Origin: Clostridiales bacterium
GTDB lineage: Bacteria > Bacillota > Clostridia > Christensenellales > Aristaeellaceae
Direction: 5' to 3'
Assembly (NCBI GenBank): GCA_015056265.1
Contig: SVGR01000009.1
Span: 1-39,785 of the forward strand
DNA length: 39,785 nucleotides
The notes below the pieces were generated by a model. The model was given only the letters and a program-made list of their open reading frames with translations, was not told the DNA's origin and searched no databases. A program made the position numbers and the translations under genes. Below, piece after piece: positions 25,353-33,178 of this stretch. Position 1 is the stretch's first letter. Every line of letters begins with the position of its first letter.

Positions 25353-27630
25353 ACATTTCCACCTCCATTCTCATTCTCTTGATCTTGCGCAGCACCAGCG
25401 GCACAATCATCACAACAGCCAACAGGGCCACAATCCAGCCGATATTTTCTTCAACCCATATCTTGCGGTACAGTCGGAAGGCACGGCCATAATTGTCCCG
25501 GTCCCGGGCCATTTCGAAATATTCCATAGCTTCTTCGTAATGATCCTGCCGCAGCAGCGCACGGCCTATGCCGATGAATGCCAGATTATAGTTGGCATTC
25601 TGCTGGAGCACCTCTTCCCACAGAACGGCAGACCCGTCATAATCGCCCTGCAGATAGGCCCCGTAGGCGTCAAAGATCAGATTGCCGTATTCGGTGGGGG
25701 CAAAGAGGGTGATAGTACAGGCCGTTTCATCCAGCACAATCAGTTCATTCCCCATATGCTCCAGGGAAATGGCGCTGCCGAATGCGCCCTCGCTGTTGCC
25801 GGAGGTACCGAACGCCCAAAGCATATACCCCTGGGAATCATAACCGAACAGCCGGCCGCGGGTCTTATCCAGGGCCACATACACATCATTATCCAGCACG
25901 GTGATATCGTGGAATTTTGAGGGACCGTAGTGGTTGTTCTGTTCCACCCAGTATAGATCTCCGATAGGGGGATAACGGTCGTTCTTAATCAGGATATCGT
26001 TGCCGATGCCGTTGAGGCGGCGGATGGGCTGGGCTGCATCCCAGAGCAGATCGTATTCGCTGAATACCACGTTGGTGGCATAGATGAAGGAATCCTCATC
26101 CATGTAAAGATTGCAGTATTCCGTGGGCACGAAGGATGCCTGCTGGGCACGCTGGGCCTCGGTCATGAAATAGTTCTTCCAGATGTATTCATACAGATTG
26201 TAGGATACCTTGTTGGCCCCAATGAAGCCGGTGAAATTGCAATTGGCTTCGAATTTCACGATGCCCTTGTTGACAGTGTTTACCAAGGTATACACACGGC
26301 CGGAGGTATCCACCACCAGCTTGTTGGGCAGGAAGCTGAAGGACTGATCAAATACCGTATTGGAAGGAATCTCCGCCCCTTCCGCCGTCACGTTGAAGCG
26401 CACAATGCCGTGAGGCACGCCGTTGGCTTCCGCCTTTTCCACCAGCGCCTTTTCCTTATCCGTCAGTTCCGCATACCCGGAAGGCGCCACAGTATAGGCG
26501 GCCACATCCAAAGGCTTTTGGGCGTTGGTGTAGATATTCTTGTATTCGACGGTGACAGCCAGATCATTGCGTACCCATACCACCGGGTTTTCCCCCAGCA
26601 CATGGGTATCAAAACCGGGCACCTTGGCAGTGGCAGCATTCTGGGCCACATTGTATTCACCCAAGGGCATGGCCACCGACAGCACACCGTCCCGGAAATC
26701 GGAATAATACTTATTCACGGTGGTCACCGGCGCTTCGGTGAGGGTATAGGCGATGCTGGCAGGTTTTTTAGCGCCATATGCTGTGGCAGAAATCTGCAAC
26801 AGCCCGTGAGGCCGCCCGGTTTCCCGTTCCGCAGCCTCAATGAGGGCGGCTTCTTCTGCCGTGGGCTGCCGGTATTCCAGGACGGGATCACTGAATTTTC
26901 TGGCGTCCAGAACGGCGCCGGTGGTGCTGTAGAGATTGATGACCTGCTGCACCGTCACCATGTTTTCCTTGATATGGGCGGTTTTTTCATTGCCCACATA
27001 AGCGATATCATAGCCTTCCACCTTGGCGGAAGAGGATTCTTCCTTGACGATGTAGCCGCCAAGGGGCAGGACGATCACAGCGGCGCCATCTGCGTTTTCC
27101 GTAGTCTTGTAGGTTTCCTTGGTGGTCTGGGTAATGGTGAAAAGGGCATTGGAGGGCTTGACGAATTCTTTGAGGAAGTTCAGATCCTTATCCACCATCA
27201 CCACACGGTTATTATTCGTATCGCATACATAGATGTTGTTATCTTCATCCACATATACGTCGTTGGGGTTGTTGAAGCCCGTCACCGCAGTTCCCTGGAT
27301 GGTATCAATCACCCGCACCATAACGAAGGATTTGCCTTCTCTGGTCATCTGCAGGATGCGGTTGTTGCCCGTATCCACCACATACAGATCATTGCCCCGT
27401 ACGAAGAGAGACTGGGGTTTTTTCATATCCGTATCCAGCCCCAAATCGGTGCTGTACACAACGTCGATTACCCGGTAGGCATCCGGGGATTCGCGGATAT
27501 CACTCCAGTAATCGTAATTATAGGTATATGTGCTGGCATACCCATCATCTGCTGCTAAGGCAGTGCCGCAAGCGGCAATCATCATCAACACAGCCAGAAG
27601 AAGCGCCAGAACCCTGTTCATTGCTTTCAC
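25327..27630 (-). CDS. NHL-type propeller and TPR protein with C-terminal membrane anchor (operon B)
   Basis: A 767-residue protein: a signal peptide (1-27), propeller blades (about 52-160; LYVVDTGNNRILQM, IYVCDTNNNRVVMV), then two homologous inserted repeats (about 184-301 and 317-436) that share PLG.Y.V, AKV.G.D, VTV...N.Y and PHG, then more propeller (about 437-640), TPR-like helices (about 645-728, YLQGDYDGSAVLWEEV), a membrane segment (about 729-747) and a basic cytosolic tail. The inserted repeats are absent from the operon A fusion. IAACG in the signal peptide could be a lipobox, but cleavage after ALA also fits. The start is GTG at 27630, seven bases after AGGAGG; an ATG three codons on is 16 bases from it, and longer readings run into the permease gene. 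Confidence 0.88.
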   Translation of the reverse strand: MKAMNRVLALLLAVLMMIAACGTALAADDGYASTYTYNYDYWSDIRESPDAYRVIDVVYSTDLGLDTDMKKPQSLFVRGNDLYVVDTGNNRILQMTREGKSFVMVRVIDTIQGTAVTGFNNPNDVYVDEDNNIYVCDTNNNRVVMVDKDLNFLKEFVKPSNALFTITQTTKETYKTTENADGAAVIVLPLGGYIVKEESSSAKVEGYDIAYVGNEKTAHIKENMVTVQQVINLYSTTGAVLDARKFSDPVLEYRQPTAEEAALIEAAERETGRPHGLLQISATAYGAKKPASIAYTLTEAPVTTVNKYYSDFRDGVLSVAMPLGEYNVAQNAATAKVPGFDTHVLGENPVVWVRNDLAVTVEYKNIYTNAQKPLDVAAYTVAPSGYAELTDKEKALVEKAEANGVPHGIVRFNVTAEGAEIPSNTVFDQSFSFLPNKLVVDTSGRVYTLVNTVNKGIVKFEANCNFTGFIGANKVSYNLYEYIWKNYFMTEAQRAQQASFVPTEYCNLYMDEDSFIYATNVVFSEYDLLWDAAQPIRRLNGIGNDILIKNDRYPPIGDLYWVEQNNHYGPSKFHDITVLDNDVYVALDKTRGRLFGYDSQGYMLWAFGTSGNSEGAFGSAISLEHMGNELIVLDETACTITLFAPTEYGNLIFDAYGAYLQGDYDGSAVLWEEVLQQNANYNLAFIGIGRALLRQDHYEEAMEYFEMARDRDNYGRAFRLYRKIWVEENIGWIVALLAVVMIVPLVLRKIKRMRMEVEMYERNQVSK

Positions 27631-27674
27631 AATCGTTCCTCCTTCTAAAAATGGATTCGATAGCGTCAACCGGA

Positions 27675-28889
27675 TCAATCCTTGATACCGGAAGATGCCA
27701 TGGTTTCCAGGATTTTGCTCTGGCTGAAAATGAAGATGACGATGGGCACAGCCATGACCACCACGGTAACGGCGGCCATCTGGCCGGTGCGGGCAATACC
27801 GCCGGCCTGAATCTGCTGTAAGGCGTAGACCAGGGTCTTTTTCGCCTCGGAGAAGATAACGGTGGCGGCGCTGTTGCCCCACAGGCTCTGCACGCTGAAG
27901 ATGATCACCGTCAGCCATGCAGGCTTCACGTTGGGCATCACGATGCTCCAGAAAATGCGGAATTCTTTGGCGCCGTCGATATGAGCAGCCTCAATCAAGG
28001 CGGTAGGCAGGCCTTCCATGAACTGCTTCATCATGAACAGACCGATGGGCGCCGCGAATGCCGGCAGCAGCAATGCCCAATAGGTATCGATCATATCCAG
28101 TTTGCTCATGATCACATAGTTAGGAATGCCCGTCACATAGCCGGAGAACATCAGGCAGGTGACAACCACGCCGAAGAAGAACCGGCCGCCGGGAAAATCA
28201 TACTTGGCCAGCACGAAGGCCGCCATGGAGGCGATCAGCAGATGGCCCAGGGTACCCGTCACGGTGATAAACACGGTGTTGGTGATATACCGGGTAAAGG
28301 GCACCCAGCTCTGCCCCATGGTCACCAGCAGATCGGAGAAGTTATCCACCGTGGGATGCTTGGGCAAGATTGTGGGCGGGAAGCGGAAAAGCTCATCCAG
28401 GGGCTTCAGGGCGGAACCGATAGCGAAGATCAAGGGGAAGGCCATCAGCAGGCCTACCAGCGCCAGCATGATGTAAATCATGATATCGCCGCCAATGGAG
28501 CGGTTGGGATGACGGCGGTGTATCTTATGCTTCTTGGGCTTCTGGATCTTTTCGCCCCGCAGCTCCGCCAGACGGTGCAGCTCATCCGCACGGCTGACCT
28601 GGGTGGGCTTGCCGGGCCAGGCGGCATACATATGATTGAAAATTTTGACGCCGGTGAAGAGCATGAACACGTATTCCTGCTCGTCCTTCAGCTTCATGGT
28701 AATGGTAGAGGCCATGCCGCCGTTGCGGACATTCTTGAGCGCCCGGATGTGGGCGTACTCAAATTCAAATACCGTTTGGCCCTTTTTGTCAACGAACGTG
28801 GCATTTTCGGCGGCGCACAGCAATTCGCCCCGCACATCCTTGCCGTTGATCGTCAGGGTACCATTGGATTTTACGATCATCTCACTCAT
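27675..28889 (-). CDS. Carbohydrate ABC transporter permease with N-terminal PH/GRAM-like domain (operon B)
   Basis: A 404-residue protein, about 120 residues longer than its operon A counterpart (13127-13987). Residues about 1-95 read as a small beta-domain ending in a helix, like PH/GRAM folds (GTLTINGKDVRGELL, VFEFEYAHIRALKNV, STITMKLKDEQEYVFMLF, KIFNHMYAAW). A charged linker follows (about 100-135, KIQKPKKHKIHRRHPNRS), then a normal MalG-type permease from about 137 with the loop IEAAHIDGAKEFRIFWSIVMP. The extra domain lies on the cytosolic side, next to where the ATPase docks, so a regulatory or lipid-sensing role is possible but unproven. The start is one base after the upstream permease stop. 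The reading frame is continuous, so this is a true fusion in the sequence given. Confidence 0.92.
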   Translation of the reverse strand: MSEMIVKSNGTLTINGKDVRGELLCAAENATFVDKKGQTVFEFEYAHIRALKNVRNGGMASTITMKLKDEQEYVFMLFTGVKIFNHMYAAWPGKPTQVSRADELHRLAELRGEKIQKPKKHKIHRRHPNRSIGGDIMIYIMLALVGLLMAFPLIFAIGSALKPLDELFRFPPTILPKHPTVDNFSDLLVTMGQSWVPFTRYITNTVFITVTGTLGHLLIASMAAFVLAKYDFPGGRFFFGVVVTCLMFSGYVTGIPNYVIMSKLDMIDTYWALLLPAFAAPIGLFMMKQFMEGLPTALIEAAHIDGAKEFRIFWSIVMPNVKPAWLTVIIFSVQSLWGNSAATVIFSEAKKTLVYALQQIQAGGIARTGQMAAVTVVVMAVPIVIFIFSQSKILETMASSGIKD

Positions 28890-28890
28890 A

Positions 28891-29841
28891 TCAGGTACCC
28901 ACCTTTTCCAGTGCTGCAGAAATTACTTTCTTGCACAAAATCATCACCAGGAACAGAAGCGTAGCGATAGCGGAGGCATAGCCCATTTCGAAACGGCTGA
29001 AGCCATAGTCGAACAAGTGGGTGACCACCGTGCGGGCGGCATAGTCCGTAGAGGGATAGCCGGCCAGCGCCCGGGGCACGTCGCAAACGTTGAAGGCGGA
29101 GGTGATGGACATAACCGCGCCGAAGAGCAGCATGGGCTTCATGGAAGGCAGGGTGATATAGTACAGTTCCTGCCAGCGGTTGCGAACGCCGTCCACATAA
29201 CCGGCTTCATACATGCTCTTGTCGATCCCTTGGAAACCGGCAACGAAGGAAAGGAAGCCGGTGCCCATGCTCATCCACAGAATGACGAAAATCAGCACGC
29301 CCATGATATACTGGGGATTGGTCAGCCACAGGATGGGGGCGTCAATGAGGCCGAAGTTCAGCAGCAGGGAGTTCAGATAGCCGTAGGCATCGCCGCGGAA
29401 GATGATGGAAAAGATGCTGTAAGCGTTACCGGAAATACTGGGGGCGTAGAAGATGACCACGGCCACAGCCCTGAGCCATTTGGGCAATTCATTGATGAAC
29501 CAAGCAAACATGAATGAAAGGATATACCCAATGGGCCCGGTGACGACAGCAATGACGAAGGTGTTCTTGACGGAAGTGAGGAATACCTCATCCTGCAAAA
29601 TCAAATTGATGTAATTCTGCAGCCCGATGAACCGAGGCTTTTCCAGGATGTTGTAGTAGGTAAAGCCATAGAAAATGGATGTGCAGATGGGCAGAATGAA
29701 GAAGGTGAAGAAGAGGATGGCATACGGCGCAAGGAACAGATAGCAAACCTTCATCCGCTTTGCCTTTTCCCAGTTGTAATGCAGCGCATTCTTCTTCATG
29801 TTCAGATAGCGCCGGGAAAAACTGAGCTGTGAATTATTCAT
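28891..29841 (-). CDS. Sugar ABC transporter permease, MalF type (pair 1, operon B)
   Basis: A 316-residue permease with about six membrane segments and the loop MYEAGYVDGVRNRWQELYYI. GGAGGATTAAGCC precedes its ATG, and the SBP stop is three bases upstream. Counterpart in operon A: 13987-14886. It pairs with the PH-like permease that follows. Confidence 0.95.
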   Translation of the reverse strand: MNNSQLSFSRRYLNMKKNALHYNWEKAKRMKVCYLFLAPYAILFFTFFILPICTSIFYGFTYYNILEKPRFIGLQNYINLILQDEVFLTSVKNTFVIAVVTGPIGYILSFMFAWFINELPKWLRAVAVVIFYAPSISGNAYSIFSIIFRGDAYGYLNSLLLNFGLIDAPILWLTNPQYIMGVLIFVILWMSMGTGFLSFVAGFQGIDKSMYEAGYVDGVRNRWQELYYITLPSMKPMLLFGAVMSITSAFNVCDVPRALAGYPSTDYAARTVVTHLFDYGFSRFEMGYASAIATLLFLVMILCKKVISAALEKVGT

Positions 29842-29844
29842 GGC

Positions 29845-32754
29845 TTAATCCTCCTTTCCATCGATGGGCAGGCCAAATTCCTGCCGCTTGATTTCAATTT
29901 CTTCATTAATTGTGCGGGTGTAGGTGAGCAGCGTTTCCCGAGGATCGGCCTTTTCGTTGATCACCTTGCGGATGGCGTTGGTCATATGACGGGTGGTGGA
30001 GTAGCCGCCGGCAATCTCGGGGAAGCCGCGGGTCCACTTCTGCTGTTCCGTCAGCACTTCCAACTGATCGCTGGACCAGGCCAACTGACGCAGCGCTTCC
30101 GTATTGGCGGTGGCATACCGGGCGGAGGAGCCCAGCACGCTTTCCATTTCACGGCCGAAGCGCACCTGGGAATCGGCGGAGACCCACCACTTCATGAATT
30201 CCCATGCATTCTGCTTAATCTTTTCATCATCCGTTGCAATCATCATGCAGCAGGCGCCGGCGGAATGCACGCTGTGGTCCACGGTACCGTCAGCCTTCAG
30301 GGTGCCGGGATAGAGGGTGAAATCCCACAGACCACGGATTTCCGGAGCAGAAACCACCAGGGTGTTGTACAGGCTGTAGTAGCCAACGCCCAGGGGCATT
30401 TCGCCGGAACGGAAGCGGCTGACAAAGTCAAACACGGTAGGCAGGCCATAGTCGTTATACAGGCTGGTGTATAGCTTGAAGGCGGCCACGCCCTCTTCGC
30501 TATCGATGACGGTCTTTTGCTTGTTATCGGAATAGATAGCGCCGCCATTCTGATAGATCAGGGAGTTAAAGCCGGACATATCCACATTGGAAATATCGGG
30601 GAAGGGCACACCCACGGACATGCTGTTGCCCTGGATGGTGGGCAGGCAGGCGATCAGATCTTCCCAGGTTTCGGGGATTTCCAAACCCAGATCCTCCATA
30701 ACGTCGGTGCGGTAGAACAAAACAGAGAACAACTGGGTTTCCGGCAGGCCGAAGACGCCGTTGCTTTCCCCATTGTCATAGGTGAGGGGATCCAACGCAC
30801 TCTGATAGAAGGGCTTCACCACTTCGGCATAATCCGGGAACTGGGTCAAATCCTCTACGGCATTGCGCATGGCGTAGTTCACGGCGAACCAGCCGTCCAC
30901 GCTGAGCACCACATCGGGGCCGATGCCCGCAACAACCGCCGTCAGAATGGCATCGGGGGCCACCAGCTTTACGTTCACCTTGATACCGGAATTGGGGGTA
31001 AAGGTATCGTCCACCATGGTCTTGAGCACGGTGCTCTGATCGCGGCCAGTGACGATCCATACTTCGATCACGTCATCGGCATCTTCGGTATACACATCGC
31101 CCAGAGAGTTGTAATCCACTGAATAGGAGGCCACACAGGCGCTGATTTCATGGAAGATGCTCTTGAAGATGTTGGTGCCGGGGATGGTGGGATCGGTATT
31201 TTCGCCGGTGATGATGATCTGGTCCACGTCCAGCTTGGATTCAGACATGTTCTGCATGGCCGTACCAAGGCTGGTGATGTTATCCTTGAAATTTGTGAAG
31301 GACTGGGTAATGCGCTCCGGCCGATCCACAAACTGTTCCAGCTGCACGGCCAGTGTCTGGGCCACAGCCACCCGGTCATTCTTCTGACCGGTGAGCAGCA
31401 CGGCGTCATCCACCAGCTTATACAGCCGCTTGTATTCCAGTTCCATGGCCTCGATCACATCAGGATATACCTGATCCAGCTTATAATCGCGGAACCGGTC
31501 AGGGGATACGCCGGTGAGTACCAGCAGCTTGCGATAAATCTGGTTAAGGCGGAAAATACTGTTTTCCATATCCTTGAGAATGCCGCCCATAGCCCCCAGG
31601 GTCACTTCCATGCGGATGGAATGCACGCCCTTATCCATATAGAAGCGGTAGGGCACCCCTTCCTCATCCTTCAGCGTATACAGCTGCCAATTGGTATCAT
31701 AGGAGAAAGCCACGGAAGAAAGTGCGTCAAAAGGCACCTGGCCATCCAGATAGATGGTGCGGCAGGAAAGGCCGCCGCGCTGATAGGTCTGGCGGGCCTT
31801 GACGGAGATATTGTAATAACCGGCCTCAGGCACTTCAAACTGCCATTCAATCCACTGGCCCACAGTATTCCAGGGATCGCCGCCGATATAGTTGAGCACG
31901 GTGTGATACACGTCATAGGGAACGGTGGAGGGAGAAGCGTGATCGTACCGGGCGTACAGGGAGGGAGAAGAGCGCAGCTGGGCGCTTTCCCCTTCCACGG
32001 TCAGGTACAGGTCCTTGGCTTCTTCCGTCATCTCCACCTGGGGCTGAGCGGCCAGATATTCTTCATAGCTGCAATAGCCGTCGGCAGGCATCAGGGTGAG
32101 GGCACGGATGATTACCGGCTCGTTCACTGCTTCCAGGGAAAGGGTATTTTCCCCTTCATTGAAATAGAAAAGATAAGGCTCGGTTTCATAACCCATATCA
32201 TCCCGGAAGTAGGCCGTCTGATAATCAAAGCGTTCCACCTGAGTGGGGCGGATTTCATTGCCCTGATTATCCTTGCGCACAACGCCGCCATCCACCCACA
32301 GCCGGGAGAAGCACAGTTTATCGGCGCCGGAAAAAGGCAGTGCGCCATTCACATACAGCGCCCGCTCAATATCCACGCCCCGGGAGGGAACGGTCAGGTA
32401 TTCCATCCGGATGGCATACAAACCCGCCTGGGGCACCTGCACCTTCCAGGCGGTGGTATCGCCGTCCTGGGTATATACCTGGGCATTGCCCTGGGCATCC
32501 GGCTCCATACGGCCGTCCCCTTCAAAGGCAGCGATATCCACAGGAACGGTCAGGGCGCTCCTCGCCGCGGTTTCGTAGGCCTTCAGATATACCTCATAGG
32601 TATCGTCCCGGCCAATCCCCGCCACATCGGTGGACAGATCCGTCCCAACATACTTGTCGCGGAAATCCTGAGGCCCGCGGTTCCACAGCAGAACCACCGC
32701 CACGATCACCACGATCAAAGCACAAACAAGGATACGCAACTTTTTTCTCCGCAT
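29845..32754 (-). CDS. Large modular SBP with N-terminal membrane anchor (operon B)
   Basis: A 969-residue paralogue of 14879-17680. The N-terminus (MRRKKLRILVCALIVVIVAV, then VLLWNRGPQ) is a membrane segment with no good cleavage site or lipobox, so it is probably a signal anchor. Two beta-sandwich modules follow (about 75-235 and 260-405; WIEWQFEVPEAGYYNI, GVHSIRMEVTLG), a helical stretch, and an SBP domain in the C-terminal 400 residues (FYRTDVMEDLGLEIPETWED, FRSGEMPLG, WEFMKWWVSADSQVRFG). The ATG at 32754 has AGGAGTGACGTGCTT before it; a reading from 32826 would add 24 residues but has no ribosome site. It is the first gene of operon B. A role in holding xylan-type chains near the permeases is inferred from the modules and the xylanase next door. 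Confidence 0.9.
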   Translation of the reverse strand: MRRKKLRILVCALIVVIVAVVLLWNRGPQDFRDKYVGTDLSTDVAGIGRDDTYEVYLKAYETAARSALTVPVDIAAFEGDGRMEPDAQGNAQVYTQDGDTTAWKVQVPQAGLYAIRMEYLTVPSRGVDIERALYVNGALPFSGADKLCFSRLWVDGGVVRKDNQGNEIRPTQVERFDYQTAYFRDDMGYETEPYLFYFNEGENTLSLEAVNEPVIIRALTLMPADGYCSYEEYLAAQPQVEMTEEAKDLYLTVEGESAQLRSSPSLYARYDHASPSTVPYDVYHTVLNYIGGDPWNTVGQWIEWQFEVPEAGYYNISVKARQTYQRGGLSCRTIYLDGQVPFDALSSVAFSYDTNWQLYTLKDEEGVPYRFYMDKGVHSIRMEVTLGAMGGILKDMENSIFRLNQIYRKLLVLTGVSPDRFRDYKLDQVYPDVIEAMELEYKRLYKLVDDAVLLTGQKNDRVAVAQTLAVQLEQFVDRPERITQSFTNFKDNITSLGTAMQNMSESKLDVDQIIITGENTDPTIPGTNIFKSIFHEISACVASYSVDYNSLGDVYTEDADDVIEVWIVTGRDQSTVLKTMVDDTFTPNSGIKVNVKLVAPDAILTAVVAGIGPDVVLSVDGWFAVNYAMRNAVEDLTQFPDYAEVVKPFYQSALDPLTYDNGESNGVFGLPETQLFSVLFYRTDVMEDLGLEIPETWEDLIACLPTIQGNSMSVGVPFPDISNVDMSGFNSLIYQNGGAIYSDNKQKTVIDSEEGVAAFKLYTSLYNDYGLPTVFDFVSRFRSGEMPLGVGYYSLYNTLVVSAPEIRGLWDFTLYPGTLKADGTVDHSVHSAGACCMMIATDDEKIKQNAWEFMKWWVSADSQVRFGREMESVLGSSARYATANTEALRQLAWSSDQLEVLTEQQKWTRGFPEIAGGYSTTRHMTNAIRKVINEKADPRETLLTYTRTINEEIEIKRQEFGLPIDGKED

Positions 32755-32774
32755 AAGCACGTCACTCCTGTTGC

Positions 32775-32792
32775 ATGGATGTTTCCATCCAT
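32775..32792 (-). promoter_or_regulatory. GAAA-loop hairpin just before the operon B ribosome site
   Basis: ATGGATG and CATCCAT close a GAAA tetraloop on the minus strand, ending five bases before AGGAGTG. It may act on translation start or message life. Confidence 0.45.
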
Positions 32793-32835
32793 TTGATTGA
32801 ACGTTCCCTACAATTGCCATGTGCATGGAAACTCA

Positions 32836-32851
32836 TTTAATCTGATTTAAA
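32836..32851. promoter_or_regulatory. Palindromic operator candidate in the operon B leader
   Basis: TTTAATCTGATTTAAA, a near-palindrome with an AATCTGATT core, lies about 35 bases downstream of the predicted transcription start. Its core matches the upstream palindrome at 33011-33025. Confidence 0.35.
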
Positions 32852-32883
32852 CAACGGCCCCTTTTTGCACATGTATTGCATTA

Positions 32884-32912
32884 ATTATATACTTTTTGTA
32901 AATATCCGTCAA
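32884..32912 (-). promoter_or_regulatory. Promoter of operon B
   Basis: On the minus strand, TTGACG (32907-32912), a 17-bp spacer and a perfect TATAAT (32884-32889). The leader before ATG 32754 is about 120 bases. Confidence 0.82.
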
Positions 32913-33010
32913 GATTGTACAAAGTTTTTCCATGGTTTTTTGTGGATTCATCCTCCCCAATTCCCGCTGACAGGCCATTTTTCGGCAAAGAAACTGGTGC
33001 TATTCTGGAG

Positions 33011-33025
33011 AATAATCAGATTATT
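33011..33025. promoter_or_regulatory. Perfect palindrome upstream of the operon B promoter
   Basis: AATAATC-A-GATTATT, seven-base arms around one central base, about 100 bp upstream of the -35 box. It shares AATC(A/T)GATT with 32836-32851; the centres are 175 bp apart. The rest of 32913-33135 is AT-rich and shows no gene. Confidence 0.4.
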
Positions 33026-33135
33026 TGATAAATAATGCTGTTTTTCACAATCGAAAAAATAAAAATTATTTTTTTATTACAAATTCATTGATATTCTGTA
33101 TTTCCCCCTTTCATGCCTTCCGGCATCCATTTTTT

Positions 33136-33171
33136 CAAGAAAAGGCGCCCATTCCCATCAGGAACAGGCGC
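33136..33171 (-). terminator. Terminator of the xylanase gene
   Basis: On the minus strand GCGCCTGTTCC pairs with GGAATGGGCGC (11 pairs, two of them G-U) and is followed by CTTTTCTTG. It starts eight bases after the stop. Confidence 0.8.
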
Positions 33172-33178
33172 TGTACGC

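Noticed and set aside
20060-32885. Shared TTGCATTAATT near the promoters at 20046 and 32884 as a common operator
   Set aside because: The two lie in opposite orientation and at different positions relative to the promoters, and the match is short and AT-rich.
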